A stretch of 7,243 bases of DNA. It comes from Clostridiales bacterium (lineage in GTDB: Bacteria > Bacillota_A > Clostridia > Oscillospirales > Oscillospiraceae). Below the pieces are notes generated by a model. It was not told where the DNA came from, made no database searches, and was given only the letters and a program-made list of their open reading frames with translations. Each line of letters opens with the position of its first letter. The first letter of the stretch is position 1. Made by a program: the position numbers and the translations under genes. The stretch lies in NCBI GenBank assembly GCA_022777455.1, contig JALFGI010000331.1:1-7243 (forward strand), written 5' to 3'. This document shows, piece by piece, positions 1-4,483 of this stretch.

Positions 1-56
1 TCCGCGCCGACAATACTTGCAGGGCGACTTGCCGGGAAGATAGGTAATGCCAACAT
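1..56 (+). rRNA. rrf: 5S ribosomal RNA, 3' part (partial)
   Basis: The first ~56 bases read like the last half of a bacterial 5S rRNA. They show the conserved CGCCGA segment, a helix IV/loop E region with GGGAAGATAGG, and the closing TGCCAACAT, which lines up with the E. coli 5S end (CGCCGATGG...GAGAGTAGGGAACTGCCAGGCAT). The 5' half, and presumably the 23S and 16S genes, lie left of the window. A tRNA gene starts within a few bases of the 3' end, the usual order at the end of a clostridial rRNA operon. The exact 3' end is approximate. The match is from memory of the consensus, not an alignment. Confidence 0.85.
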
Positions 57-59
57 AAT

Positions 60-135
60 GCCCCCTTAGCTCAGTCGGTAGAGCGACGGACTGTTAATCC
101 GCAGGTCGTTGGTTCGAGTCCAACAGGGGGCGCCA
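60..135 (+). tRNA. tRNA-Asn (anticodon GUU)
   Basis: A complete cloverleaf is visible. Acceptor arms GCCCCCT (60-66) and AGGGGGC (125-131) pair fully. The D stem is GCTC/GAGC (69-72/81-84). The anticodon loop CTGTTAA has GTT at 93-95. The T arm carries GGTTCGAGTCC. Discriminator G132 is followed by an encoded CCA (133-135). The top anticodon-stem pair is A-C (86/102), a small irregularity. It lies directly behind 5S rRNA and ahead of two terminators, so it is almost certainly the last gene of the rRNA operon and processed from that transcript. Confidence 0.97.
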
Positions 136-170
136 AAAATCTCGAATGCAAAGCATTCGGGATTTTTTAT
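135..170 (+). terminator. Intrinsic terminator 1 of the rRNA-tRNA operon
   Basis: A 12-bp stem (138-149 with 153-164, one T-G wobble) closes a 3-nt AAA loop and runs into a T tract at 163-168. It starts directly after the tRNA CCA end. The flanking A run also gives some symmetry for the opposite strand, but only the + strand has a gene feeding into it. Confidence 0.9.
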
Positions 171-182
171 TTCCTCTTTTTC

Positions 183-226
183 GCCGGGAATTCGAGGGCG
201 TTTGGCCCGTGGATTTCCGGCTTTTT
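183..226 (+). terminator. Intrinsic terminator 2 (tandem) of the rRNA-tRNA operon
   Basis: A long hairpin folds 183-194 with 210-221 (GCCGGGAA against TTTCCGGC plus TTCG against TGGA, with G-T wobbles). After an A-G mismatch it continues with GGGC/GCCC (196-199/205-208) around a GTTTG loop. TTTTT follows at 222-226. No T tract is present on the opposite strand. It acts as a backup behind terminator 1, consistent with strong rRNA transcription running toward a convergent unit. Confidence 0.75.
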
Positions 227-289
227 GTATTTGAGAAATGATACAATGAGGATGCTTTGCAATCCCAATTCACTTGCGTGATTTTTTGA

Positions 290-336
290 AAATGGTGAAA
301 AAGGACCTGGGAAACAGTGAAGCTGCTTCCCAGGTT
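290..336 (-). terminator. Intrinsic terminator of the araC-like/membrane-protein unit
   Basis: Read on the - strand, 327-335 pairs with 305-313 (AACCTGGGAA type arm, 9 bp). An A-C mismatch and CAG/CTG extend the stem to a 5-nt loop. The - strand then reads CCTTTTTC (296-304). The + strand flank is not T-rich, so the terminator works leftward and ends the transcript of the 84-residue gene that stops at 359. Confidence 0.85.
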
Positions 337-358
337 CTTGTGTGCACAGATTTTTGGA

Positions 359-613
359 TCAATCCTCGTTGTCTGCACCCTCTATTTCTTCATCTGCCGG
401 ATTCTGAGAGGGGCAGCCTGCAAAGTTATTCCCATTGTGGCTTCCGATTGTCGTACTTTTTTTAGGACTGAAAATAATGCCCAGAACGATTCCAACTGCG
501 GTACAGGCGACGGCTCCGTAAACCAGTTCCCGGTTGGTTCGGGTGCAGGTTTTGTCCAGATCGGAAAGGCTGAGCTGAACATTCTTCTTAATGGTCCTCC
601 AGATTTCTTTCAT
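359..613 (-). CDS. Small single-pass membrane protein of unknown function
   Basis: I do not recognise this 84-residue protein. It has a basic/amphipathic N-terminus (residues 1-30, MKEIWRTIKK...), one clear hydrophobic span (about 31-49, VYGAVACTAVGIVLGIIF) ending in SPKK, and a polar tail closing in an acidic stretch (DEEIEGADNED). No signal-peptidase site is obvious, so an integral anchor is likelier than a secreted protein. The ATG at 613 has an excellent AGGAGG 7 nt upstream, which argues strongly that it is expressed. It begins 21 nt after the stop of the AraC-family gene with no terminator between, and a terminator follows its own stop, so the two form one transcript. The tail is rich in N, D and E. 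Function is unknown; linkage to the regulator may be only positional. Confidence 0.8.
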   Translation of the reverse strand: MKEIWRTIKKNVQLSLSDLDKTCTRTNRELVYGAVACTAVGIVLGIIFSPKKSTTIGSHNGNNFAGCPSQNPADEEIEGADNED

Positions 614-634
614 GGTAATACCTCCTGAAAAGTG

Positions 635-1786
635 TTAACGCACGGATTTTGCGTATTCGGTTGGTGTAATTCCGAATTTCTCTTTAAACTGCCGGGAAAA
701 GTGATGGACAGTGGAATATTGCAGCGCAGAGGCAATTTGAGTGAAATTCAGGTTGTTTTCCCGAATCATCTGTTTGCTCTCCTGGAGCTTGATCCTTCGG
801 ATGTATTCTCCGGGAGAAATCTGAAGATTCTTGTGGAACAGAACCGTGAGGTAGCTGGCGCTCACGCCTACCTGACCCGCCACCATTGGTACGGAAAGTT
901 TCTCGCGGATATGAGCGGCGACATATTGCTGTGCCTGACGAATGATTTCATTCTCATTCTGAACCACATTCGTATTTTTGACCTTGCTTCCCGTCGGTTT
1001 CACGGATTCCCGTAGCAGGTAAAGAAGCAACAGCGTCAGCTGAGAAACGATGATGTCGGTGGAAAAGCAGTCCATTTTTTCCTGTTCCCGCAGCATGCTC
1101 TGTAAAAGGCTGGCAACCTGCTGGGGAGCTGAAAATTTGCGTTCCAGTAGTGGAGTGAAATCCACGCCGTCCACTTCAAAAGAAATGGTGACAAACCGGG
1201 GGGCGATGCCAATGTCTGCATACTGCATATGCCACTGGTTCGGCCCGTAAATAACCAAATCGCCTTGTTTCAGCAGCAAATCCTGACCGTCCACCACGGA
1301 GTGGAGTTCGCCCTGGTCCACATACGTCAGTTCCGGCATGGGATGGGATTCTCCGGGAAACAGGAATCCCTGCTCCTTCTCCTGGTAAAAGAAGGTGAGG
1401 ATTCGCTCAATGCGGATGCAGGAGTTCAGGCGTGTGTCACGGTCCGGACCGAAGCCAAGGGATACCGGAGGTGTGGTGCTGTACATCTGCACCGCGCCTT
1501 CCTCCTGGAAAGTGCTCAGCCCAAAGGACACATCCGCATTCAGGCGGACGGTTTTGTCCAGATAGTAGTGGAGATACCGATCCTGACCGTCACAAATTGA
1601 TAGAATAACAGTTCCGCCTGAGTAGGAGAGCCAGGTGCTTTCCACTGTGCGGTACAGCAGAAGGCGGGAGCCGGTAGGATGGACCATCAGGGCAGATTCC
1701 TTAGGATAAGGGTCAGCACTTTGCGCCCGCTCAGGTTGAACGGTGCCAAAATTTTTGAGCGCAATCTGATTCAGGTTTTGGATCAT
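635..1786 (-). CDS. AraC-family transcriptional regulator, three-part (N-domain, cupin, HTH)
   Basis: This 383-residue regulator is longer than the usual ~290. Residues 1-120 form an N-terminal domain I cannot assign. Residues ~140-205 look like the AraC cupin pocket (HPMPELTYV, then GELHSVVDGQDLLLKQGDLVIYGPNQWHMQ), the likely effector-binding part. Residues ~283-383 are a full double helix-turn-helix domain: HTH1 around 299-317 (VPMVAGQVGVSASYLTVLF), a linker helix, and HTH2 around 348-367 ending in the family signature FSRQFKEKFGITPTEYAKS. The start at 1786 is supported by GGAGGT 9 nt upstream and by a sigma-A-like promoter further up. It is divergent from the permease-kinase pair, the classic position for a local sugar activator, so N-acetylhexosamine or a disaccharide containing it is the inferred effector. 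It is co-transcribed with the small membrane protein downstream. Confidence 0.95.
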   Translation of the reverse strand: MIQNLNQIALKNFGTVQPERAQSADPYPKESALMVHPTGSRLLLYRTVESTWLSYSGGTVILSICDGQDRYLHYYLDKTVRLNADVSFGLSTFQEEGAVQMYSTTPPVSLGFGPDRDTRLNSCIRIERILTFFYQEKEQGFLFPGESHPMPELTYVDQGELHSVVDGQDLLLKQGDLVIYGPNQWHMQYADIGIAPRFVTISFEVDGVDFTPLLERKFSAPQQVASLLQSMLREQEKMDCFSTDIIVSQLTLLLLYLLRESVKPTGSKVKNTNVVQNENEIIRQAQQYVAAHIREKLSVPMVAGQVGVSASYLTVLFHKNLQISPGEYIRRIKLQESKQMIRENNLNFTQIASALQYSTVHHFSRQFKEKFGITPTEYAKSVR

Positions 1787-1836
1787 TGCATCGTACCTCC
1801 CGTGTCTCTGTTATACCCTGCGGCGTTATGACTATC

Positions 1837-1865
1837 ATTATAATTTGAAAGAATAGAAAAGGCAA
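1837..1865 (-). promoter_or_regulatory. Predicted sigma-A promoter for the AraC-family gene
   Basis: On the - strand a TTGCCT box (1865-1860, 4/6 to consensus) is separated by 17 nt from a perfect TATAAT (1842-1837). Transcription would start near 1830, leaving a leader of about 45 nt before the ATG at 1786, with the ribosome binding site GGGAGG inside it. Confidence 0.7.
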
Positions 1866-1895
1866 TGCCTAATTTGTTTTTAAGGATGCTGGGAA

Positions 1896-1905
1896 TGGTG
1901 TGACA
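1896..1905. repeat. Palindromic operator candidate, copy 1 (TGGTGTGACA)
   Basis: TGGTGTGACA contains the symmetric core TGT-G-ACA. It matches copy 2 at 1946-1955 in 9 of 10 positions, in the same orientation, 50 bp apart, about five helical turns. The central base differs (G here, C there), so the cores GTGTGACA (1898-1905) and TGTCACAC (1949-1956) are also exact reverse complements. It lies just upstream of the -35 box of the AraC-type gene. Binding protein unknown; AraC-type self-regulation is inferred. Confidence 0.45.
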
Positions 1906-1945
1906 GGGAAAGAAAATTCGTCCCGATTCTTGTGCAGATTTACCA

Positions 1946-1955
1946 TGGTGTCACA
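1946..1955. repeat. Palindromic operator candidate, copy 2 (TGGTGTCACA)
   Basis: This is the second copy of the symmetric TGT-N-ACA site, 50 bp to the right of copy 1. A further short direct repeat, GGGAATGG, sits beside both copies (1891-1898 and 1961-1968), so the surrounding segment looks partly duplicated. Paired sites on one DNA face between divergent promoters suit a dimeric or looping regulator. This is pattern evidence only. Confidence 0.45.
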
Positions 1956-2017
1956 CTTCAGGGAATGGCGGATTTTTTATGTTTACTTCGTATTACGGTG
2001 CGGTAAGGATGAAATAG

Positions 2018-2046
2018 TTGAAAATGATAAAACGAAAAATGATAAT
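2018..2046 (+). promoter_or_regulatory. Possible upstream rightward promoter (P1)
   Basis: TTGAAA (2018-2023) and GATAAT (2041-2046) are each one base from consensus and have the ideal 17-nt spacer. The region is AT-rich, so chance matches are likelier. If used, it would give a leader of about 250 nt ahead of the permease. Confidence 0.35.
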
Positions 2047-2177
2047 GTTGAAAATGTTTAATAAAAAAGAAAAATTCATTCGTAAGCCAATAAAATGATA
2101 TGGAAATAATCGATAAAAAAAGCCAAGTGAAATGAGCAAGCAATTAAGTCACTGCGGTAACCGACAAAAAACGCAGG

Positions 2178-2200
2178 AATATCAAAATATTATTGATATT
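2178..2200. promoter_or_regulatory. Inverted repeat over the -35 box (operator candidate)
   Basis: AATATCAA (2178-2185) and TTGATATT (2193-2200) are a perfect 8-bp inverted repeat with a 7-bp centre. The right arm contains the -35 hexamer TTGATA of the rightward promoter, so a bound protein would cover or touch the -35 region. The bound protein is unknown. Confidence 0.5.
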
Positions 2201-2220
2201 TACCAATGGCGATGTATAAT
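2193..2220 (+). promoter_or_regulatory. Predicted sigma-A promoter for permease-kinase (P2)
   Basis: TTGATA (2193-2198) is followed after 16 nt by a perfect TATAAT (2215-2220). Transcription should start near 2227, about 80 nt before the ATG at 2306. It is the best rightward promoter in the region. Confidence 0.7.
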
Positions 2221-2240
2221 AGAGTTGTACAGAGTGATGG

Positions 2241-2273
2241 GCGATGATTCGTGAAATCGATAAATCGGATCGC
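2241..2273 (+). promoter_or_regulatory. Leader hairpin in the permease 5' untranslated region
   Basis: GCGATGATT (2241-2249) pairs with AATC-GG-ATCGC (2263-2273), nine pairs with a GG bulge and a 13-nt loop. It sits between the predicted transcription start and the Shine-Dalgarno. No T tract follows, so it is not a terminator. Its role, if any, is unknown. Confidence 0.3.
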
Positions 2274-2293
2274 TTTGCACCATACTTACTGTA

Positions 2294-2342
2294 AAGGGGA
2301 ACAAAATGATGAAACTGTTTCATTTTCATCATTTTGAAAAAA
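2294..2342 (+). promoter_or_regulatory. Out-of-frame start region with 13-bp hairpin over both start codons
   Basis: A Shine-Dalgarno-like AAGGGGA (2294-2300) is well placed for the double ATG at 2306/2309, but that frame reads only a nonsense-like 63-codon string to 2497. The permease frame has TGA stops at 2307 and 2310 and can begin only at TTG 2334 (or rarer codons), without a Shine-Dalgarno. CAAAATGATGAAA (2302-2314) and TTTCATCATTTTG (2324-2336) are a perfect 13-bp inverted repeat with a 9-nt loop; the ATGs are in the left arm and TTG in the right arm. An A6 run (2337-2342) follows. Removing 2312-2336 (25 nt) joins ATG-ATG in frame to the permease. Confidence 0.75.
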
Positions 2343-3161
2343 GCAGTCACAAGAGTGCTATTGTACTTTGTGGTTGTAATGATCTGTTTGTTTACCCTTT
2401 ATCCCTACTTTGTTATGCTGACCACTTCATTGAAGAGTCGCCAGGAAATCTTTTCCATGAACGGAACGCTCCTGCCCATCAAGGCTTTGTGGAGTAATTT
2501 CATTGACATCTGGCAGAAGGCGCCTATGGCAAAGTATATGCTGAACTCCATCATCATTGCCGGTGGTTCCACCATTATTGCAATGCTGTGCGGAATTCCT
2601 GCGGCATATGCACTGGCACGGATGAAGTTCAAGGGTCAGACGGCTTTTCTTGGCTTTATCATCGTCTCTCAGATGTTTGCCCCTGTGGTGCTGCTCATCG
2701 GTATCTATAAGGTGATGCAGTTCCTGAAGCTGACCAACAGCCTCATCGGCCTGATTTTTATCAATGCTGCCTTTAATCAGGCCTTTACCATCTGGCTGCT
2801 CCGGGGCACCTTTATGAGCATTTCCGCGGAGATGGAGCAGGCTGCCACCATTGACGGCTGCAACCGTGTGCAGGCACTGCTCCGGGTGCTGCTTCCTGTT
2901 GCTGCCCCCGGCATCGTGACCACGTTGATTTTCATCTTCATCAATGCCTGGAATGAGTATACCGTGGCTCTGTGCCTGATCTCTTCCGATACCCTCAAGC
3001 CTTTGACCGTGGGTATTAACATCTTCAATGGATACAACATGATCGAATGGCAGTATCTGTTTGCTGCCTCGCTGTTTGCCATTGTGCCCGTTGTCATCCT
3101 GTTCATGTCCATCGAAAAGAATCTGACCAGCGGCCTCACCGCAGGCGGCGTCAAGGGTTAA
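2334..3161 (+). CDS. ABC sugar transporter permease, MalG type (start unusual)
   Basis: This is an inner-membrane subunit of a carbohydrate-importing ABC transporter. The 275 residues match the usual MalG-family length. Hydrophobic spans lie near residues 8-28, 71-95, 105-128, 139-159, 192-213 and 240-260. The ATPase-docking EAA loop is clear at 166-195 (EMEQAATIDGCNRVQALLRV then LLPVAAPGI), and the C-terminus GLTAGGVKG is typical. The frame is intact from residue 1, but its only practical start is TTG 2334 with no ribosome binding site; the well-placed ATGs at 2306/2309 are in another frame. The gene may be poorly expressed, specially regulated or damaged. It ends 15 nt before the kinase gene, so the two are co-transcribed. 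No binding protein, MalF-type partner or ATPase lies nearby; an ATPase is often shared in Bacillota, but the other two normally sit next door. By analogy with the bifidobacterial lacto-N-biose system the cargo could be a GlcNAc/GalNAc-containing disaccharide; this is inference. Confidence 0.9.
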   Translation: MKKAVTRVLLYFVVVMICLFTLYPYFVMLTTSLKSRQEIFSMNGTLLPIKALWSNFIDIWQKAPMAKYMLNSIIIAGGSTIIAMLCGIPAAYALARMKFKGQTAFLGFIIVSQMFAPVVLLIGIYKVMQFLKLTNSLIGLIFINAAFNQAFTIWLLRGTFMSISAEMEQAATIDGCNRVQALLRVLLPVAAPGIVTTLIFIFINAWNEYTVALCLISSDTLKPLTVGINIFNGYNMIEWQYLFAASLFAIVPVVILFMSIEKNLTSGLTAGGVKG

Positions 3162-3176
3162 CGGGGGAGGAAGAAA

Positions 3177-4259
3177 ATGGAAACACTGCACAGAGAAGTC
3201 CTTTCTCATTTTGCGCTGGATGCTTCAGCGGTCAGCTGCGAGCGTTATGGCTGCGGACACATCAACGAAACCTACCTGGTGGTCGCAGAATCCGGGCGGC
3301 GGTATATCCTCCAGAAGATCAGCAACCGTGCCTTTCCGGACGTGGCAGGCCTGCAGGAGAATATCGCTGCGGTAACGGCGCACCTGCGCAGAAAGAACAG
3401 TACTCCGGGAACTGCCCTGAACCTGATTTATACCAAAGCAGGGGAGAGCTGGCATCACCAGGGAGAAAACAGCGATTGGCGTGTTTATGACTTTGTGGAA
3501 AACAGCATCTGCCTGCAGGCACCGGAGAGCCCGGAGGACTTCTACCAGAGCGCCATCGCCTTTGGCACCTTCCAGCAGCAGCTGGCCGATTTTCCTGCTG
3601 AGACCCTTCATGAGACCATTCGCAACTTTCACAACACACCGGACAGGTACCGCCTTTTCCGGGAAGCGTTGGCGGCGGATGTGAAGGGAAGATCGGCAGA
3701 GGTTCAGCCGGAAATCCAATTTGCCCTCTCTCGTCAGGAGACAGGCGGCAAGCTGATGGGAATGCTCCAGAACGGAGAGCTGCCTCTGCGTGTTACCCAT
3801 AATGATACCAAGCTGAACAATGTGATGCTGGATGCCGGAACCCGCACACCCCTTTGCGTGATCGACCTGGATACCACCATGCCCGGACTCAGCGCCTATG
3901 ATTTTGGCGATTCCATCCGCTTTGGCGCTGCAACAGCGGCGGAGGATGAGAAGGATCTGAGCAGGGTGACCATGTCTCTGGATCTGTTCCGCATCTTCAC
4001 CCGCGGGTTCCTGAAGGCTTGTCCCGGCCTGACAGAAAAGGAACGTCAGATGCTGCCTGTGGGAGCGCTGACCATGACCCTGGAATGCGGTCTTCGTTTC
4101 CTGACGGATTATCTCGCGGGGGATGTGTATTTTGGCATTCACTATCCCGAACAGAACCTGGACCGCTGCCGCACCCAGTTTAAACTGGTTGCGGATATGG
4201 AAGAAAAAATGGCCCAGATGAAATCAATTGTTCAGGAAGAATACGAGAATTCCAAATAA
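3177..4259 (+). CDS. nahK: N-acetylhexosamine 1-kinase (NahK/LnpB-like), APH fold
   Basis: Predicted to phosphorylate GlcNAc/GalNAc at C1 with ATP, the cytosolic step after phosphorolysis of lacto-N-biose or galacto-N-biose. The 360 residues match NahK length and, from memory of the Bifidobacterium longum enzyme, share long motifs in order: GCGHINETYLV (26-35, nucleotide loop), RYILQK (42-47), WRVYDFVE (101-108), LRVTHNDTKLNN (204-215), IDLDTTMPG (229-237), DFGDSIRFGA (242-251), EDEKDLSRV (256-264) and ECGLRFLTDYLAGD (303-316). The Brenner motif HxDxxxxN gives H208, catalytic D210 and N215; D230/D232 should bind metal. The ATG at 3177 has GGGGGAGG just upstream, and the gene follows the permease by 15 nt. 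A bidirectional terminator starts at its stop codon. The fold is shared with aminoglycoside and choline kinases, but motif detail favours NahK. Substrate choice among GlcNAc, GalNAc and related sugars cannot be read from sequence. Confidence 0.88.
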   Translation: METLHREVLSHFALDASAVSCERYGCGHINETYLVVAESGRRYILQKISNRAFPDVAGLQENIAAVTAHLRRKNSTPGTALNLIYTKAGESWHHQGENSDWRVYDFVENSICLQAPESPEDFYQSAIAFGTFQQQLADFPAETLHETIRNFHNTPDRYRLFREALAADVKGRSAEVQPEIQFALSRQETGGKLMGMLQNGELPLRVTHNDTKLNNVMLDAGTRTPLCVIDLDTTMPGLSAYDFGDSIRFGAATAAEDEKDLSRVTMSLDLFRIFTRGFLKACPGLTEKERQMLPVGALTMTLECGLRFLTDYLAGDVYFGIHYPEQNLDRCRTQFKLVADMEEKMAQMKSIVQEEYENSK

Positions 4260-4300
4260 AAAAGCCCGGCTGCTCCTTTGAGGAACAGCCGGGTTATTTC
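4257..4300. terminator. Bidirectional terminator between kinase and obg units
   Basis: The stem pairs CCCGGCTG (4265-4272) with CAGCCGGG (4286-4293). After a C-A mismatch it continues TCC/GGA (4274-4276/4282-4284) around TTTGA. On the - strand it runs into T6 (complement of A4258-4263, overlapping the kinase stop), so it is strong for the obg transcript. On the + strand the tail is only TTATTTC, weaker but usable for the kinase. Confidence 0.88.
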
Positions 4301-4325
4301 ATCTGAAAAAGAGGATGGGAATATT

Positions 4326-4483
4326 ATACTAATTCTTGATTAAAATCTTTAATCCTTTCCGGTCTGGATTGCGCCAGAATGCGTTATCTTCCTTGCTGGG
4401 CGTCAGCCCAGCTGCGTCATCTGCCTTTTCTGGCACAATCCATCCGCGAAAATGATTTAAATTATTTAATCAAGAATTAGTAT
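4326..4483. mobile_element. MITE-like element, 158 bp, with 19-bp perfect terminal inverted repeats
   Basis: ATACTAATTCTTGATTAAA (4326-4344) is the exact reverse complement of 4465-4483. Inside are two further nested inverted repeats: 4366-4379 with 4428-4441 (13 of 14; the odd pair becomes G-U in - strand RNA, so pairing is complete there), and GCTGGGC-GTCA-GCCCAGC (4395-4412). No coding capacity is seen. TA dinucleotides at 4327-4328 and 4481-4482 flank CTAATTC...GAATTAG, consistent with a TA target duplication as made by IS630/mariner-type transposases, an inference. The right end coincides with the obg stop codon TAA (4485-4483), so the element lies in the obg 3' untranslated region. Confidence 0.7.

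Larger units (their letters stand above)
1787..2333. other. Divergent intergenic region, AT-rich in its right half
   Basis: About 0.5 kb with no convincing gene. It holds the leftward promoter (1837-1865), two matching palindromic sites (1896-1905, 1946-1955), an AT-rich stretch (about 1970-2200) with short repeats such as GTTGAAAATG (2017-2026 and 2047-2056), one or two rightward promoters, an inverted repeat over the rightward -35 box, and a leader with two hairpins. Small reading frames here on either strand lack ribosome binding sites and encode only low-complexity F/H/I/S-rich strings. The length is generous for a simple divergent promoter pair and could mark a former gene or a deletion. 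Confidence 0.7.

Noticed and set aside
225..246. TTGTAT-N10-ATACAA inverted repeat beside a TACAAT -10-like box
   Set aside because: No gene lies downstream on the + strand and no good -35 box is present; most likely chance.
252..261. ATGCTTTGCA, the reverse complement of the loop region of terminator 1 (147-156)
   Set aside because: The 10-mer is itself nearly palindromic and short; no further pairing supports an antiterminator.
94..378. 94-codon reading frame on the - strand ending in LLDSNQRPAD
   Set aside because: This is the well-known spurious peptide produced by reading a tRNA gene antisense; here it runs through tRNA-Asn and the terminators.
1958..2350. Small - strand frames of 61 and 68 codons in the AT-rich gap
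   Set aside because: Low-complexity F/H/I/S-rich products without ribosome binding sites; they are A/T-tract artefacts.
2427..3209. 260-codon - strand frame antisense to the permease
   Set aside because: Histidine/glutamine/aspartate-rich composition typical of an antisense shadow of a membrane protein.
3225..4142. 305-codon - strand frame antisense to the kinase
   Set aside because: No ribosome binding site or recognisable motif; the kinase on the + strand is well supported.
3177..4259. Aminoglycoside resistance kinase
   Set aside because: The fold is shared, but the motif string and the sugar-transport context point to an N-acetylhexosamine kinase.
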